A stretch of DNA of 52,010 nucleotides, taken from NCBI GenBank assembly GCA_014237145.1, contig JAAXOC010000101.1:1-52010 (forward strand). Direction: 5' to 3'. Source of the DNA: ANME-2 cluster archaeon (GTDB lineage Archaea > Halobacteriota > Methanosarcinia > Methanosarcinales > Methanocomedenaceae). Positions within the stretch are counted from its first letter, which is position 1. Each line of letters starts with the position of its first letter. Under the pieces are notes generated by a model that was not told the origin of the DNA, made no database searches, and saw nothing but the letters and a program-made list of their open reading frames with translations. The position numbers were made by a program, and so were the translations under genes. Positions 1 through 8,484 of this stretch are shown here, in pieces.

Positions 1-108
1 GGTAGTCATTAATAGCGCAACGTTTGATGTGAAGATAAATTCAGGCTATCTAAAAAAAACAGATAGTTTCTTAAGTCAAAATGCTAATTTGACGGTTTCC
101 ACATGCTC

Positions 109-759
109 TTACAATACAGATAATATCTCATCTGCAATCTGCTTTGCACCCGCCTCCGGGTCGTCTGCCTGGTAGATACTCCTGCCCACAATCACATAAT
201 CAGCCCCGGCCCGGATAGTATCGTCGGCACTGCCGCCCTGCACACCCACACCCGGCGAGATGATCACAAGGTCACCCACAACATCCCGTATCGTCTTCAC
301 ACGCTCAGGCCGTGTGGCGGGTGCCACCACACCAGTAACACCACAACCAGCAGCCATTCTTGCCATGTCCTCGGCCGGGTCTACCATGAAATCAGCCGCA
401 CCCGGATGACTCATTTCGGTTACTGCAAACACATCACGGTTCCATTTTGCAGCCTCTGCAACACAGGCCTCAAGGCTGTCCCGGCCCGTGAAAGCATGCA
501 CTATCACTGCCGCAGCCCCGGCCCGGTAAGCCTGCTGCAAAATCAGGCGGCCGGTATTGGGAATATCAGCCACCTTGAAATCGGCAATTACCGGAGCGAA
601 CCTGGACATTTCACTTATGATATCCACACCAGCCACCAGTACCAGCGGGTACCCTACCTTCACAGCATCCAGGTATGGCGCTGTTTTCTCTGCAATGTCC
701 AGGGCGGCATCCCTGTCTGTTACATCCATGGCCAGTATCAATCGCGTATCCTTTTTCAT
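109..759 (-). CDS. pyrF: Orotidine 5'-phosphate decarboxylase
   Basis: Catalyses decarboxylation of OMP to UMP, the last step of de novo pyrimidine synthesis, in the cytosol. The 216-residue protein has the family's early AMDVT strand and the catalytic Asp-Lys-Asp region ([11 protein letters not shown]), followed by the phosphate-binding GVGVQGG and VGRSIYQA segments near the C-terminus. Its length fits archaeal PyrF. I chose the ATG at 759 because a strong GAGGAGG Shine-Dalgarno sequence lies just upstream (about 763-772). The frame stays open for 26 further codons upstream, but those are low-complexity and Lys/Arg-rich and unlike the family. It appears monocistronic, and the next stretch upstream is repeat-rich. 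Confidence 0.95.
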   Translation of the reverse strand: MKKDTRLILAMDVTDRDAALDIAEKTAPYLDAVKVGYPLVLVAGVDIISEMSRFAPVIADFKVADIPNTGRLILQQAYRAGAAAVIVHAFTGRDSLEACVAEAAKWNRDVFAVTEMSHPGAADFMVDPAEDMARMAAGCGVTGVVAPATRPERVKTIRDVVGDLVIISPGVGVQGGSADDTIRAGADYVIVGRSIYQADDPEAGAKQIADEILSVL

Positions 760-881
760 GTTACTCCTCCTCCTCTTCCGAGACTTATTATTATTTAGCA
801 TGAAAGTACCCTTGGGTTCTTTCATTTTTTTGTGCATGCTATTCGAAGAATTTCATGTACGTTTTCTGGGACGATTCGAAA

Positions 882-944
882 AACCGCAGAGGGACGCAGA
901 GTAAAATAACGACCCTCTGCGGTCCTCCGCGTCCTCTGCGGTGA
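882..944. repeat. Dispersed GC-rich hairpin repeat (CGCAGAG family)
   Basis: The left arm (ACCGCAGAGGGACGCAGAG) pairs with the right arm (CTCTGCGG...CCTCTGCGGT) around a short AT spacer. A degenerate relative of the motif occurs near 27388-27442. It lies between pyrF and a decayed VapBC locus. This is one of several short hairpin families in the window, and nothing in it suggests coding. Confidence 0.6.
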
Positions 945-979
945 ATCTTTTTTGCCACGATTCATTTATCCAGAATAAA

Positions 980-1030
980 TTAATAAGTCACGATAAGAGC
1001 AACTAAATAATCAGTATCCAGTATTGTCAT
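980..1030 (-). pseudogene. VapC-type PIN toxin, N-terminal remnant
   Basis: Directly after the VapB-like stop, with an ATGA overlap, a new ATG opens a 16-codon frame reading MTILDTDYLVALI and then stopping. This matches the start of VapC PIN-domain toxins, including the first catalytic Asp in the LDTD segment. The rest of the toxin (about 110 residues) is gone and is followed by AT-rich sequence and a hairpin repeat. I infer a truncated toxin from a decayed type II toxin-antitoxin pair. Confidence 0.55.
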
Positions 1031-1257
1031 AATTTTGCACGCTCTGAACGGGATATATCAGTTCCAATGGACCTAATTTCAATGGCAGCCTTTTCAAATT
1101 CATCGTCTTTTAATCTTTCGGCAAATTCTTTTAACGACTTTCTTCTAACAATTCCTGTTGTACGATTTATGAGGGCTGTAAAGCTTTCCCCCTCTTTTTT
1201 TAGCTGCACAAGGCTTTTGTAAGTTTCTTATGAGATAGTTAATGTTTTATGAGCCAT
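1027..1257 (-). pseudogene. VapB-like (DUF217) antitoxin with in-frame stop
   Basis: Reading from the ATG at 1257, the frame gives MAHKTLTIS, then a TAA at 1228-1230, then continues without further breaks to 1027. The continuation includes LVQLKKEGESFTALI, EFAERL and the charged EIRSIG tail. This is the layout of DUF217/VapB antitoxins (N-terminal DNA-binding arm, then helical tail), normally about 75 residues with no stop. Codon 10 is normally an acidic or polar codon, so one substitution explains the TAA. A 60-residue product could still start internally but would lack the DNA-binding N-terminus. It is partnered with the truncated VapC just downstream. Confidence 0.6.
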
Positions 1258-1748
1258 ATGTTTAAGTGTATTTAAATGTGCCTGCAATTTTCATTCCTTA
1301 CGTCTATCGTTAATATGGAATGATTTCAGTCCCTGCATCACAGCACTTTCCCGCCGCCCCGGCATCTGCACTTTGCCCTGCCACTGCAGCCCGTTATGGC
1401 GGCAGGTGGTAGCCAGCCTTGTGGATTCATGCGAGCTTCGAACCGCGGATATACGCGAATGAACGTACATATTGCAGCTAAAATCATATTGTATTTGAAT
1501 TTATACTGCATAATTTAAATTAAAAACCATAATTACCGTTATCTGCGTTCATCTGTGTTTATCTGCGGTTAATAATAAAATTAAAATAATTATAGCCAGT
1601 TTCATCCCCTCAACTCCCATGCTGCTCTTCTTAACTAATCCACTTGGTCACCAGGAAAAAATTAACAGGAAAATGAACTAAAACAAGCAAGTTGATAGAA
1701 ATACAAACATCCATTTTTCGGAAGTACTCCACTAACGCGGCGCGCCCC
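1258..1748. other. Intergenic region with repeat copies
   Basis: No convincing gene. Positions 1340-1432 are an inverted, diverged copy of sequence at 27246-27340. Positions 1539-1570 are one copy of the ATCTGCGTTCATCTGTG family that recurs around 28.7-29.8 kb. A related CCGCGGATATACGCGAATGAACG segment lies near 1442-1466. The remainder is AT-rich and unremarkable. Confidence 0.5.
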
Positions 1749-2546
1749 TTACTTACCCAGCCCCAGCACATCAGCCATACCGTACACCCCGGCCCCCTGC
1801 TCCATCACCCAAAGTGCAGCCCTCACAGCCCCGCCGGCAAACGCCTGCCTGCTGTGGGCCTGGTGCCGTATCTCGATACGCTCACCATCGCCAAAGAATA
1901 ACACAGTATGATCACCCACCACATCGCCGCCCCTTACAGCATGAATACCGATCTCATCACCCCTTGGCGCAAGTCCCTGCCGCCCGTACACATAATCCCT
2001 GCCACCCAGCACCTCACTGATAACCTGCGCCGCCTTAACCGCAGTGCCGCTTGGTGCGTCCTTCTTCTTATTGTGGTGGGCCTCGATGATCTCCACATCA
2101 AACCCGTCCAGGGACCCGGCAGCCTCGTTTAGTAGTTCCCAGAAAATATTAACGCCCACAGCAAAATTGGGCGATATGACCGCAGCCACGCCATTATCAC
2201 TGATGGCCTTGTGCATCTCACGCATCTGCTCCTCGCTAAAACCAGTAGTGCCCACCACTAGGTTTGCCCCGGCATTGGCTGCCCTGACCACATTTCCAGT
2301 CGCAGCCGCAGCTATCGTAAAATCGATCACGACCTGTGTCCCAGTCTCCTTAATCACGGATTCCATATCGGCGGGGTCTGATACCGGCACACCCAGGTGC
2401 CTTGTCCCGATGGCCTCGCCCACATCCCTGCCGATATTAGCAATATCAAATGCCGCAGAAAGTTCCATATCCCCACTGCCCAGGATATTCTGGATGATCA
2501 GGGTGCCCATCCTGCCGCATGCACCGGTAACGGCAGTGCGTATCAT
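1749..2546 (-). CDS. dapB: 4-hydroxy-tetrahydrodipicolinate reductase
   Basis: Reduces the DapA product to tetrahydrodipicolinate with NAD(P)H in lysine/diaminopimelate synthesis. The 265 residues begin with the Rossmann motif GACGRMG and carry the family signature EAHHNKKKDAPSGTA around residues 155-170, which includes the catalytic His pair and the substrate-binding Lys. The length is normal. dapA ends one base upstream (TAG T ATG), so the two are surely co-transcribed and probably translationally coupled. The 3' end is followed by a repeat-rich gap. Confidence 0.96.
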   Translation of the reverse strand: MIRTAVTGACGRMGTLIIQNILGSGDMELSAAFDIANIGRDVGEAIGTRHLGVPVSDPADMESVIKETGTQVVIDFTIAAAATGNVVRAANAGANLVVGTTGFSEEQMREMHKAISDNGVAAVISPNFAVGVNIFWELLNEAAGSLDGFDVEIIEAHHNKKKDAPSGTAVKAAQVISEVLGGRDYVYGRQGLAPRGDEIGIHAVRGGDVVGDHTVLFFGDGERIEIRHQAHSRQAFAGGAVRAALWVMEQGAGVYGMADVLGLGK

Positions 2547-2547
2547 A

Positions 2548-3420
2548 CTACAGCGCCCCGATTGCTTTTAATTCAGCCACCAGCTTTGCCTCGTTCCCTG
2601 AGTCCAGCGGCGCAAGGGGCAGCCTCAAGTGTCCCGCAGCAAGACCGACCAGTTCGGCCGCCTTTTTCACAGGTATGGGATTGGTCTCAAGGAACAATGC
2701 CTCGATAAGTGGTGCAAGCTGTACTTCCAGCCGCTTTGCCTCATCCAGGTCCCCTTCATTAAAAGCCGTTAACATAGCCGTCATCTTTCCAGGTGCGATA
2801 TTTGCCACCACACTAATCACACCAGCACCACCAAGTTCCATAATTGGCAATGTCATGGCATCATCTCCTGATAACAAAATAAAATCTTCATCCTGCGTCA
2901 GCCTGATAATTTCAGATATCTGGTCCAGGGAACCACTGGCCTCCTTTATTCCAATAACATTGGGATGGCCTGCAAGATGAGCAGTAATCTTAGGCTTCAT
3001 GTTAAGGCATGTCCGGCTTGGCACATTATATAATATCTGCGGAATATCCGCATTATCAGCTATCTTAGTAAAATGTTTAATCAACCCCTCATCATTGGGC
3101 TTGTTATAATAGGGTGTGATCAATAGTGCTGCATCAGCCCCTACATCAGCAGCATATTTAGTTAATTCCAGGGCTTCGACTGTGCTGTTGGACCCTGTGC
3201 CGGCAACAACCGGCACCTGGCTATACTCCACAGTTATATCAATGATCTCCTTATGTTCCTGGAATGTAAGAGTAGCAGACTCTCCTGTCGTCCCTGAGGG
3301 CACGACGCCTGAAATTCCTCCCTCTACCAGAAAATCCAGGTTGGACTGCATACCCCATTTGTCAATCCTGTCATCAGGAGTAAAAGGTGTTATCAATGCA
3401 GCCAGTACGCCATCCAGCAT
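2548..3420 (-). CDS. dapA: 4-hydroxy-tetrahydrodipicolinate synthase
   Basis: Condenses pyruvate with aspartate semialdehyde, the first committed step of the DAP/lysine route. The 290-residue TIM-barrel protein shows the pyruvate-binding GTTGES segment, the TPYYNKP motif with the catalytic Tyr, and the Schiff-base Lys in VIGIKEASG. It lies between rps17e (24 bases upstream) and dapB (one base downstream) as a tight minus-strand operon. No abnormality is visible. Confidence 0.97.
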   Translation of the reverse strand: MLDGVLAALITPFTPDDRIDKWGMQSNLDFLVEGGISGVVPSGTTGESATLTFQEHKEIIDITVEYSQVPVVAGTGSNSTVEALELTKYAADVGADAALLITPYYNKPNDEGLIKHFTKIADNADIPQILYNVPSRTCLNMKPKITAHLAGHPNVIGIKEASGSLDQISEIIRLTQDEDFILLSGDDAMTLPIMELGGAGVISVVANIAPGKMTAMLTAFNEGDLDEAKRLEVQLAPLIEALFLETNPIPVKKAAELVGLAAGHLRLPLAPLDSGNEAKLVAELKAIGAL

Positions 3421-3444
3421 AGCAGGATCACCTACATTATAATA

Positions 3445-3633
3445 TTATTTTGTCTGTCGGTTCTTCTTCCTTGTGATGTATCCGGCAATCCGGTTCCTTA
3501 TAACCTTGCTCCGAACATTGGTGAACTGGGTGACAAGAGGTTTATTATCCTCAAAATCACCAGTGAACTGGTCGCCTTTTTCATTTATTAATTGGAGTGC
3601 AAGAGTCTTGATATAACTTGGTCTGATTCCCAT
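3445..3633 (-). CDS. rps17e: 30S ribosomal protein S17e
   Basis: Archaeal/eukaryotic small-subunit protein of 62 residues, the usual archaeal size. It starts MGIRPSYIK and ends with the conserved RNRIAGYITRKK tail. I chose the ATG at 3633 because it matches the family's N-terminus; the frame stays open for ten more codons upstream with no family similarity. It heads the dapA-dapB operon, a ribosomal/lysine gene order I recall from Methanosarcinales. Confidence 0.92.
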   Translation of the reverse strand: MGIRPSYIKTLALQLINEKGDQFTGDFEDNKPLVTQFTNVRSKVIRNRIAGYITRKKNRQTK

Positions 3634-3770
3634 TTTTATGCTCCTATATTTTATGACCTGCATACTACCCCACTATTCATATATGTTTCCTTCAACAGCA
3701 CAAGTATGTAATGTTATCCATCAAATGCAATAAGAAAATTATTTACATCCGGTGAATAATATATAATATT

Positions 3771-4331
3771 ATGACCGATATCGGACTGCTATGGGATACA
3801 AAACTGCTTTTTGAAAAGTTTTTTACCGAGCACGGTTTTGATTGCAAGTTAATACATCCCGCATCCCTTGGCACGCCGTTTTTACCTGAATTCAAACTAT
3901 TGATCATACCAACCGGTTTCGCCAATACTGATTATTCCAGCACATTATCCTCTCTGATGCGCAGCAGTCACAGGATAGAGAAATTTATTAAAAACGGGGG
4001 TATGCTGCTGGTGTACGGTGCCCTGACAGAATCACATAATTATGAATGGCTGCCAGTCAACCTTGAATATATACAGCGGTATGGTCCTGTTGAACTGTTC
4101 CCGCGCTGCCAGAGCGATGTATCACTTTTAGCAGGTGACACATCACTGGATTGCGACGGCTTCTTCTGCTCGGCAGATGGTGAATGTATTTTTCTCAATG
4201 ATTTAAATGAGGTAGTATTAGTAGAGATCAAGTACAAAAAGGGTATGATAATCGCCACGACCATACATGAATTTCCCACACCTGAATTTATCAGGTGGGC
4301 ACTAAAACATTCGACTCATGCCAGTATATAG
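3771..4331 (+). CDS. Conserved archaeal protein, possible class I glutamine-amidotransferase-like fold
   Basis: I do not recognise a named family. The 186 residues begin with a beta strand and helix (IGLLWDTKLLFEKFF), then alternate hydrophobic strands (FKLLIIPTG, GGMLLVYGAL, VVLVEIKYKKGMIIATT) in a Rossmann/flavodoxin-like order. This resembles stand-alone class I amidotransferase-like domains, but no Cys-His-Glu triad is evident. An AT-rich TATA-like stretch (AATATATAATATT) abuts the ATG, so transcription could be nearly leaderless or start elsewhere. It converges on the DUF1894 gene, six bases apart. It may belong functionally to the methanogenesis-marker cluster, but that is only positional. 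Confidence 0.7.
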   Translation: MTDIGLLWDTKLLFEKFFTEHGFDCKLIHPASLGTPFLPEFKLLIIPTGFANTDYSSTLSSLMRSSHRIEKFIKNGGMLLVYGALTESHNYEWLPVNLEYIQRYGPVELFPRCQSDVSLLAGDTSLDCDGFFCSADGECIFLNDLNEVVLVEIKYKKGMIIATTIHEFPTPEFIRWALKHSTHASI

Positions 4332-4336
4332 AGGTT

Positions 4337-4621
4337 TTACTTTACTGGTTCGCCCATTTTTTTGATTTTCTCCACTTCTTCAGGACTGGTAATTGTGAGC
4401 AAAAAGGTACCGTGACATGGCTTTGTATATGGAAATATGATATTATCGCCGTCTACTGCCACATAGATTGGCGGAACACCAATAATGAACACATTCATCA
4501 TATGATACCCTGGCTGGACTTGGTAATATTCATCATAGTTTGAGCTGATGAATGACGAGCATTCCTTGAATCTAGCCCTGGCTAGTAAAATCTCATATTT
4601 CAACTGTTCGATGCAGCCCAA
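4337..4621 (-). CDS. DUF1894 family protein
   Basis: A 94-residue soluble protein of the DUF1894 family, found essentially in methanogens and relatives; its function is unknown. Recognisable features are the N-terminal helix MGCIEQLKYEILL, the central VQPGYHMMNVFIIGVPP segment, and the PCHGTFLLTI strand. Its start overlaps the end of the upstream DUF1890 gene by 22 bases, and the pair sits behind methanogenesis marker 14 on the same strand. I recall this linkage from Methanosarcina genomes. Confidence 0.8.
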   Translation of the reverse strand: MGCIEQLKYEILLARARFKECSSFISSNYDEYYQVQPGYHMMNVFIIGVPPIYVAVDGDNIIFPYTKPCHGTFLLTITSPEEVEKIKKMGEPVK

Positions 4622-5076
4622 CGTTCTACCTCCATGATTACTTTTGATATTATTGGTTTTGGATTATGCACAGCTCCGGCCCAGATATTTTCCAAGCTTG
4701 CATCATCACACTGCTGTGCCAGGGCCATGGCATCGTTCCCGAATATTATCCCCACGGCCTCACCGCTTATTAATGCGGCTGCCGTGGCAAGATATGACAC
4801 CCCTGTATCGTTATGGATGAATACGTAACATATGTCAGCATCAACCTTTTTTTCGGCAAGACCGCCAATAGTAGCATCAAGGTCAGCCGTTTCTTTTATA
4901 TAATGCCTGGCAGGGTCGGCCGTACGGACCAGTCCAAGTGCTGCATTGTTACCTGCAATGGTTACCATGGCACCGCTTTTTACCAGCAGGTCCAGGGTAT
5001 AGATAGCCAGGCTGGTCTGCACCGGGACTTCAGGGCAGCCTAACATTAACAATGCCTTTTTGCGTTTATCTTTCAA
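4600..5076 (-). CDS. DUF1890 family protein
   Basis: A 158-residue protein of DUF1890, a methanogen-restricted family of unknown role with a Rossmann-like pattern: LLMLGCPEVPVQTSLAIY, then GAMVTIAGNNAAL, then ICYVFIHND. The start is TTG at 5076, preceded by GGAAG as ribosome-binding site. The junction with the upstream marker-14 gene is unusual. A 32-bp unit holding a stop, a ribosome-binding site and a TTGAA start is present three times in tandem (5072-5167), so two nine-codon mini-frames precede this gene. It overlaps DUF1894 downstream. Confidence 0.82.
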   Translation of the reverse strand: MKDKRKKALLMLGCPEVPVQTSLAIYTLDLLVKSGAMVTIAGNNAALGLVRTADPARHYIKETADLDATIGGLAEKKVDADICYVFIHNDTGVSYLATAAALISGEAVGIIFGNDAMALAQQCDDASLENIWAGAVHNPKPIISKVIMEVERWAASNS

Positions 5077-5167
5077 GATTATTCTTCCTTATGCTGATAA
5101 TAGTTCAAGATTACTTTTCCTTATGCTGATGATAGTTCAAGATCATTCTCCTTTATGCTGATGATCG
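5072..5167 (-). repeat. Three tandem copies of a 32-bp stop/RBS/start unit
   Basis: Units occupy 5136-5167, 5104-5135 and 5072-5103. On the minus strand each reads roughly CGATCATCAGCATAA, then AGGAGA or GGAAAA/GGAAGA, then a few bases, then ATCTTGAA. The first unit contains the natural stop of marker 14 (5153-5155). The last provides the TTG start of DUF1890. The two inner units create nine-codon frames (TTG AAC TAT...), each ending in TAA just before the next start. Confidence 0.85.
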
Positions 5168-6685
5168 TTTAACCTGTGCCTCTTCGGCAGTCATTTTTTT
5201 CATCTCTTTTTCATCCATGTTCCCACCCTGGAGCTTCATGCGTTCCCGCAGGACACATTTTCCATATCTGGAACCACCCAGGGGATTTTTTGGCGTACCA
5301 AGTGAATTCATACACCTGGCCATTACCGCAGCTCCCCGGGCAAGACCATCATCGATAAATACAATATGTTCCTCAGGTGAATCGAATATGCCCAGTTTTT
5401 TTATCTGGCTGAGTATTAATCTTGGTTTGCATCCGGTAATGGCTGCCCTTCCCGTCAAACCCAAGGCAGTCCTCTCTGTGACAAGGTTCTCATCCGATGC
5501 AACTTTCACCAGCCGTTTCACCATGATAGCACACACCATATCCACTATAGCGAACAGTGTCTCCAACCCATATTTTTCATACACTTTGCCCCCTATCTTT
5601 GATAGTTTTTCCAGGTCAGAACCGTTTTTGCCCACATCACACCCTATCAGGGTGACCCCGATTTCCTTTGCTGTTTTCGGGCTGACCGGTACGCTGCCGT
5701 ACTTGTCCACATTTTCGGGAATCACCTCAATTGATATCAGTTCATGTATCTTATTGGTATACTCTTTGATAACCTTCCCCCGCTTCATCCAGGTGAGTAG
5801 TCCCACTGGTTTGTTTTTAAACAGGTCAAGGGCAGTACCTACCTTTTCATCCACAAGATGTGTGCCCTGGATAATGGCATCCGGAATGGCACCGGCATAC
5901 CCTGCAAAATTCCCGGTAACCCTGGCATATGGGGTATCGTCATTTGTGATGCGACCATCCAGCGTTGTGCCGAAGTCTATGGAGAGACAGGGATTCCTAA
6001 AATCAATGCCCGCCCATTTTGCACCTTCCTTAATACCGGCGGTGGCCAGTTCACCTTCCATCTCATTGGCGACCACCTCAAGTCCCGAGGCACCCACAGG
6101 GGGAAGTACGCCACCCACCGCACCTGTGAACACGATCTTTTCTATCAAGCTGAATTTCCTGAAGCGCTGTGGCACGTTCTCTATGGACATGGCAGGGATC
6201 ATGTGTTTGGGCGGTACCCCGGCCATCATGCACCCGTCTGCCAGAGCCTTGACGAAATGGCCTACTTCGTCAGGCGAATCAAAACCGGCAACAACCCCGG
6301 TGGAGCGTACCACAAAGTGCAGGTCCTCTTTAATATCAAGGTTAGCTGTACACAGCGATTCCTGCAGAGTATCACGCACCAGTTCGGCTACAGATTCCTT
6401 GGTAAGTGAAATGCCTGTAAGTGTTTTACCAAAAATCTCTTCGTTTGGCCTGGGGCTCCTGACGTCCCGTGTCATATTTACAGTTTTATTGACAAGGCTG
6501 GTCTTGCCATCCTCCAGGTTAGTAGCTGTCAGTATGCATTTAGTTGTAGTGTTGCCTACTTCTACCGAGGCTACAATGAAATAAGGCTTTGACTTCAGGT
6601 CCAAAAGCCTGACATAAGGGCTATCTGAGATTCTTGGTTTTGGCCCGAATGTATTTTTTTTTAGTATTTTTACCGGATTGGTCAT
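5153..6685 (-). CDS. Methanogenesis marker protein 14
   Basis: About 510 residues; I recognise it as methanogenesis marker protein 14 (the TIGR03285 family). Its actin/ASKHA-like fold includes VASVEVGNTTTKCI near the N-terminus and a second phosphate loop, LSIDFGTTLDGRI, mid-protein. These resemble activators of corrinoid or redox proteins. The family is confined to methanogens and close relatives and its precise role is not established. I took the ATG at 6685; the frame also offers TTG at 6694, and no clear ribosome-binding site decides between them. DUF1890 and DUF1894 follow on the same strand through the 32-bp tandem repeat. Confidence 0.9.
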   Translation of the reverse strand: MTNPVKILKKNTFGPKPRISDSPYVRLLDLKSKPYFIVASVEVGNTTTKCILTATNLEDGKTSLVNKTVNMTRDVRSPRPNEEIFGKTLTGISLTKESVAELVRDTLQESLCTANLDIKEDLHFVVRSTGVVAGFDSPDEVGHFVKALADGCMMAGVPPKHMIPAMSIENVPQRFRKFSLIEKIVFTGAVGGVLPPVGASGLEVVANEMEGELATAGIKEGAKWAGIDFRNPCLSIDFGTTLDGRITNDDTPYARVTGNFAGYAGAIPDAIIQGTHLVDEKVGTALDLFKNKPVGLLTWMKRGKVIKEYTNKIHELISIEVIPENVDKYGSVPVSPKTAKEIGVTLIGCDVGKNGSDLEKLSKIGGKVYEKYGLETLFAIVDMVCAIMVKRLVKVASDENLVTERTALGLTGRAAITGCKPRLILSQIKKLGIFDSPEEHIVFIDDGLARGAAVMARCMNSLGTPKNPLGGSRYGKCVLRERMKLQGGNMDEKEMKKMTAEEAQVKRSSA

Positions 6686-6777
6686 AGTTCGCAAACTTCT
6701 ATAGGGATTGTAATAGATATATTTTGTTTTCTACTATTCTGCATAATATGTGCACACCCATGAACCTATTGCTAAGT

Positions 6778-7938
6778 CTACCTTCTGTCATTGAGGTCAC
6801 GTAATAATATATTGATCTGCTCAAGCCCTGCATCTGTCTTGAACCCTGTTCCTGTAAAATGGGTGCGTGAAGCGTAAAATCCTGCAGATACGAGTGCCTC
6901 TATCAGTCCATCAATAGATCCGGGCGAGATTTTATTTTTTTTGCACAGCCAATGCTGGTCGTAGTAGGTCACAACATCTATTTCACCACGACAAAATTCA
7001 ACAATCTTTACTGCCTGCTCCCATTTGCCCGGCTTCCTGGTTTCCAGTTCGACAAGCACTGCCTTACAGAAATCCCGCTCCTGGATACTTCCCAGCCAAA
7101 GTGGTCCGGCAGGTTGGAGTGTCCCTTTGCAGTGGGGGCAGATCGAATCCAACTGTGCAGCCAGCCCATATTTCCATGACCTGTATCCGCAATTTTGGCA
7201 GTGAGTGATAAAACCCATTTTTTCCAGGGCATCATCGGCAGAGGACACACCCTTTATGATCTCAATATATACCCTGACATAGTGTCGTGTGGCATGGGTC
7301 AACAGCACCTTTACACCTTTATCCCGGCGCACCAGTGCCCTTACTGCCGCACCCAGCAGGATGCGTGCCCCCATCTCCCTGTGGTATTCGGTGTTCAACG
7401 GCACTGCCGCATACTTGCGCATTCCCGATTTCAGGTGGGCACCGCACAGGGGAGCAGTATCTGTGGCAGTGATGCACAGCAGCCTGCGGGCCGAGCGGGC
7501 AGCAGCATCCAGAAACGGGGCAGGTGAGCCAAAGGGGTCAAGGTCAACAATGTCAAAATACTTTCTATGCATGAGAGTATTGGCGTTCTGCCCGGAGGAG
7601 ATGCAGATATCTTCCAGACCGTTCAGCATTATATTTTTTTGAATCAGTTCATAAGCATCCTGTTTCCAGTCGTTCAGGCAGCACTTGGATCCCACCTCGG
7701 CTGCCATACGTATGCCCCTGATGCCTGAGGCTGACATAACATCAGCGTAGGAAAGTGTTTTAGTGTCAAGGCCATGATCTTTTATAAAACCCGCAACAGC
7801 AGAAATGGTAATATCGCGGTTTAATTCCATTTCAGAGTTATAGAACACACTTGCAGAAGAAGATGGAATAGATGATGGATCACCGGGAAGGGGAACCTCA
7901 ATTCGGACACCCCCTTCACTGATGACCTTGCGATTCAT
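6778..7938 (-). CDS. trm1: tRNA (guanine(26)-N(2))-dimethyltransferase
   Basis: Uses SAM to form N2,N2-dimethylguanosine at G26 of tRNA. The 386-residue protein has the N-terminal VFYNSEMELNRDI, the SAM-site segment MSASGIRGIR, the catalytic-type DLDPFGSPAPFLDAA, and a zinc-ribbon-like Cys pair set (CQNCGY ... CPHCKG) in the C-terminal half, as in archaeal Trm1. The length is normal. Seven bases separate it from the upstream lipoprotein gene on the same strand. Confidence 0.95.
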   Translation of the reverse strand: MNRKVISEGGVRIEVPLPGDPSSIPSSSASVFYNSEMELNRDITISAVAGFIKDHGLDTKTLSYADVMSASGIRGIRMAAEVGSKCCLNDWKQDAYELIQKNIMLNGLEDICISSGQNANTLMHRKYFDIVDLDPFGSPAPFLDAAARSARRLLCITATDTAPLCGAHLKSGMRKYAAVPLNTEYHREMGARILLGAAVRALVRRDKGVKVLLTHATRHYVRVYIEIIKGVSSADDALEKMGFITHCQNCGYRSWKYGLAAQLDSICPHCKGTLQPAGPLWLGSIQERDFCKAVLVELETRKPGKWEQAVKIVEFCRGEIDVVTYYDQHWLCKKNKISPGSIDGLIEALVSAGFYASRTHFTGTGFKTDAGLEQINILLRDLNDRR

Positions 7939-7944
7939 TATTTA

Positions 7945-8409
7945 TTAAACCACAGTAATGGTTAATACCTTTGTATCCCTGCCTTTCAGGTAGAAAGTAT
8001 ATTCACCGGTTTCATTGAAGGTATGGCTTACATACCGCATATAAGGAAGATATTGTTCTTCTTCCCATATACCATTCTCATTAACCAGATATCTTGCTTG
8101 CTTGCTATTTTCGAAGTTCCTCCATTTAATTGTGTCGCCCACGTTTATTTCTTTATCCCCTACAGGTATGAACATGTAACTCGTGATCCTGATCAAATAT
8201 TCCTGGGGTACTGCAGTTGATGTGGGTGTTACTTCAGTTGGCTCAGGGGTTACGGTGGCTGTAGCGTTGGGTGTTGCTGTGGGTGTTGCTGTATCTTCAA
8301 TATAAGGTTCAGGTTTAATATCAGTGCATCCTGCAGCAAATATTGATATTGCCAACAATGTTGTTACAATAAAAATTGAAAAAGCTTTCTTTGGTTCCAA
8401 AATTATCAT
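7945..8409 (-). CDS. Predicted lipoprotein with cupredoxin-like domain
   Basis: About 155 residues. A hydrophobic N-terminal segment ends in the lipobox AAGC, so the mature protein should be anchored outside the membrane. A Thr/Pro-rich linker (repeated TPTATPNATATVTPEP type) follows, typical of archaeal surface proteins. The C-terminal ~85 residues resemble a cupredoxin (VGDTIKWRN, HTFNETGEYTFYLKGRD). The usual Cys and Met copper ligands are absent and only the His of SHTF is in a plausible place, so copper binding is doubtful. GTG (8412), ATG (8409) or TTG (8400) could start translation; the last has the best spacing from AAGGTG. Confidence 0.75.
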   Translation of the reverse strand: MIILEPKKAFSIFIVTTLLAISIFAAGCTDIKPEPYIEDTATPTATPNATATVTPEPTEVTPTSTAVPQEYLIRITSYMFIPVGDKEINVGDTIKWRNFENSKQARYLVNENGIWEEEQYLPYMRYVSHTFNETGEYTFYLKGRDTKVLTITVV

Positions 8410-8484
8410 CACCTTAATAGTCTTATGATTTACAATTATTTCATTCTATAAGTTATTAATACTATCGTAAAGATTTGAACAAAA

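Noticed and set aside
1-108. Small stem (CTATCT...AGATAG) near the left edge
   Set aside because: Too short and weak to call a terminator or RNA; it lies just beyond the pyrF stop and may simply be part of its 3' region.
5217-6584. 455-codon plus-strand frame opposite methanogenesis marker 14
   Set aside because: Ser/Pro/Thr-rich antisense shadow of a recognised gene; no motif or RBS.
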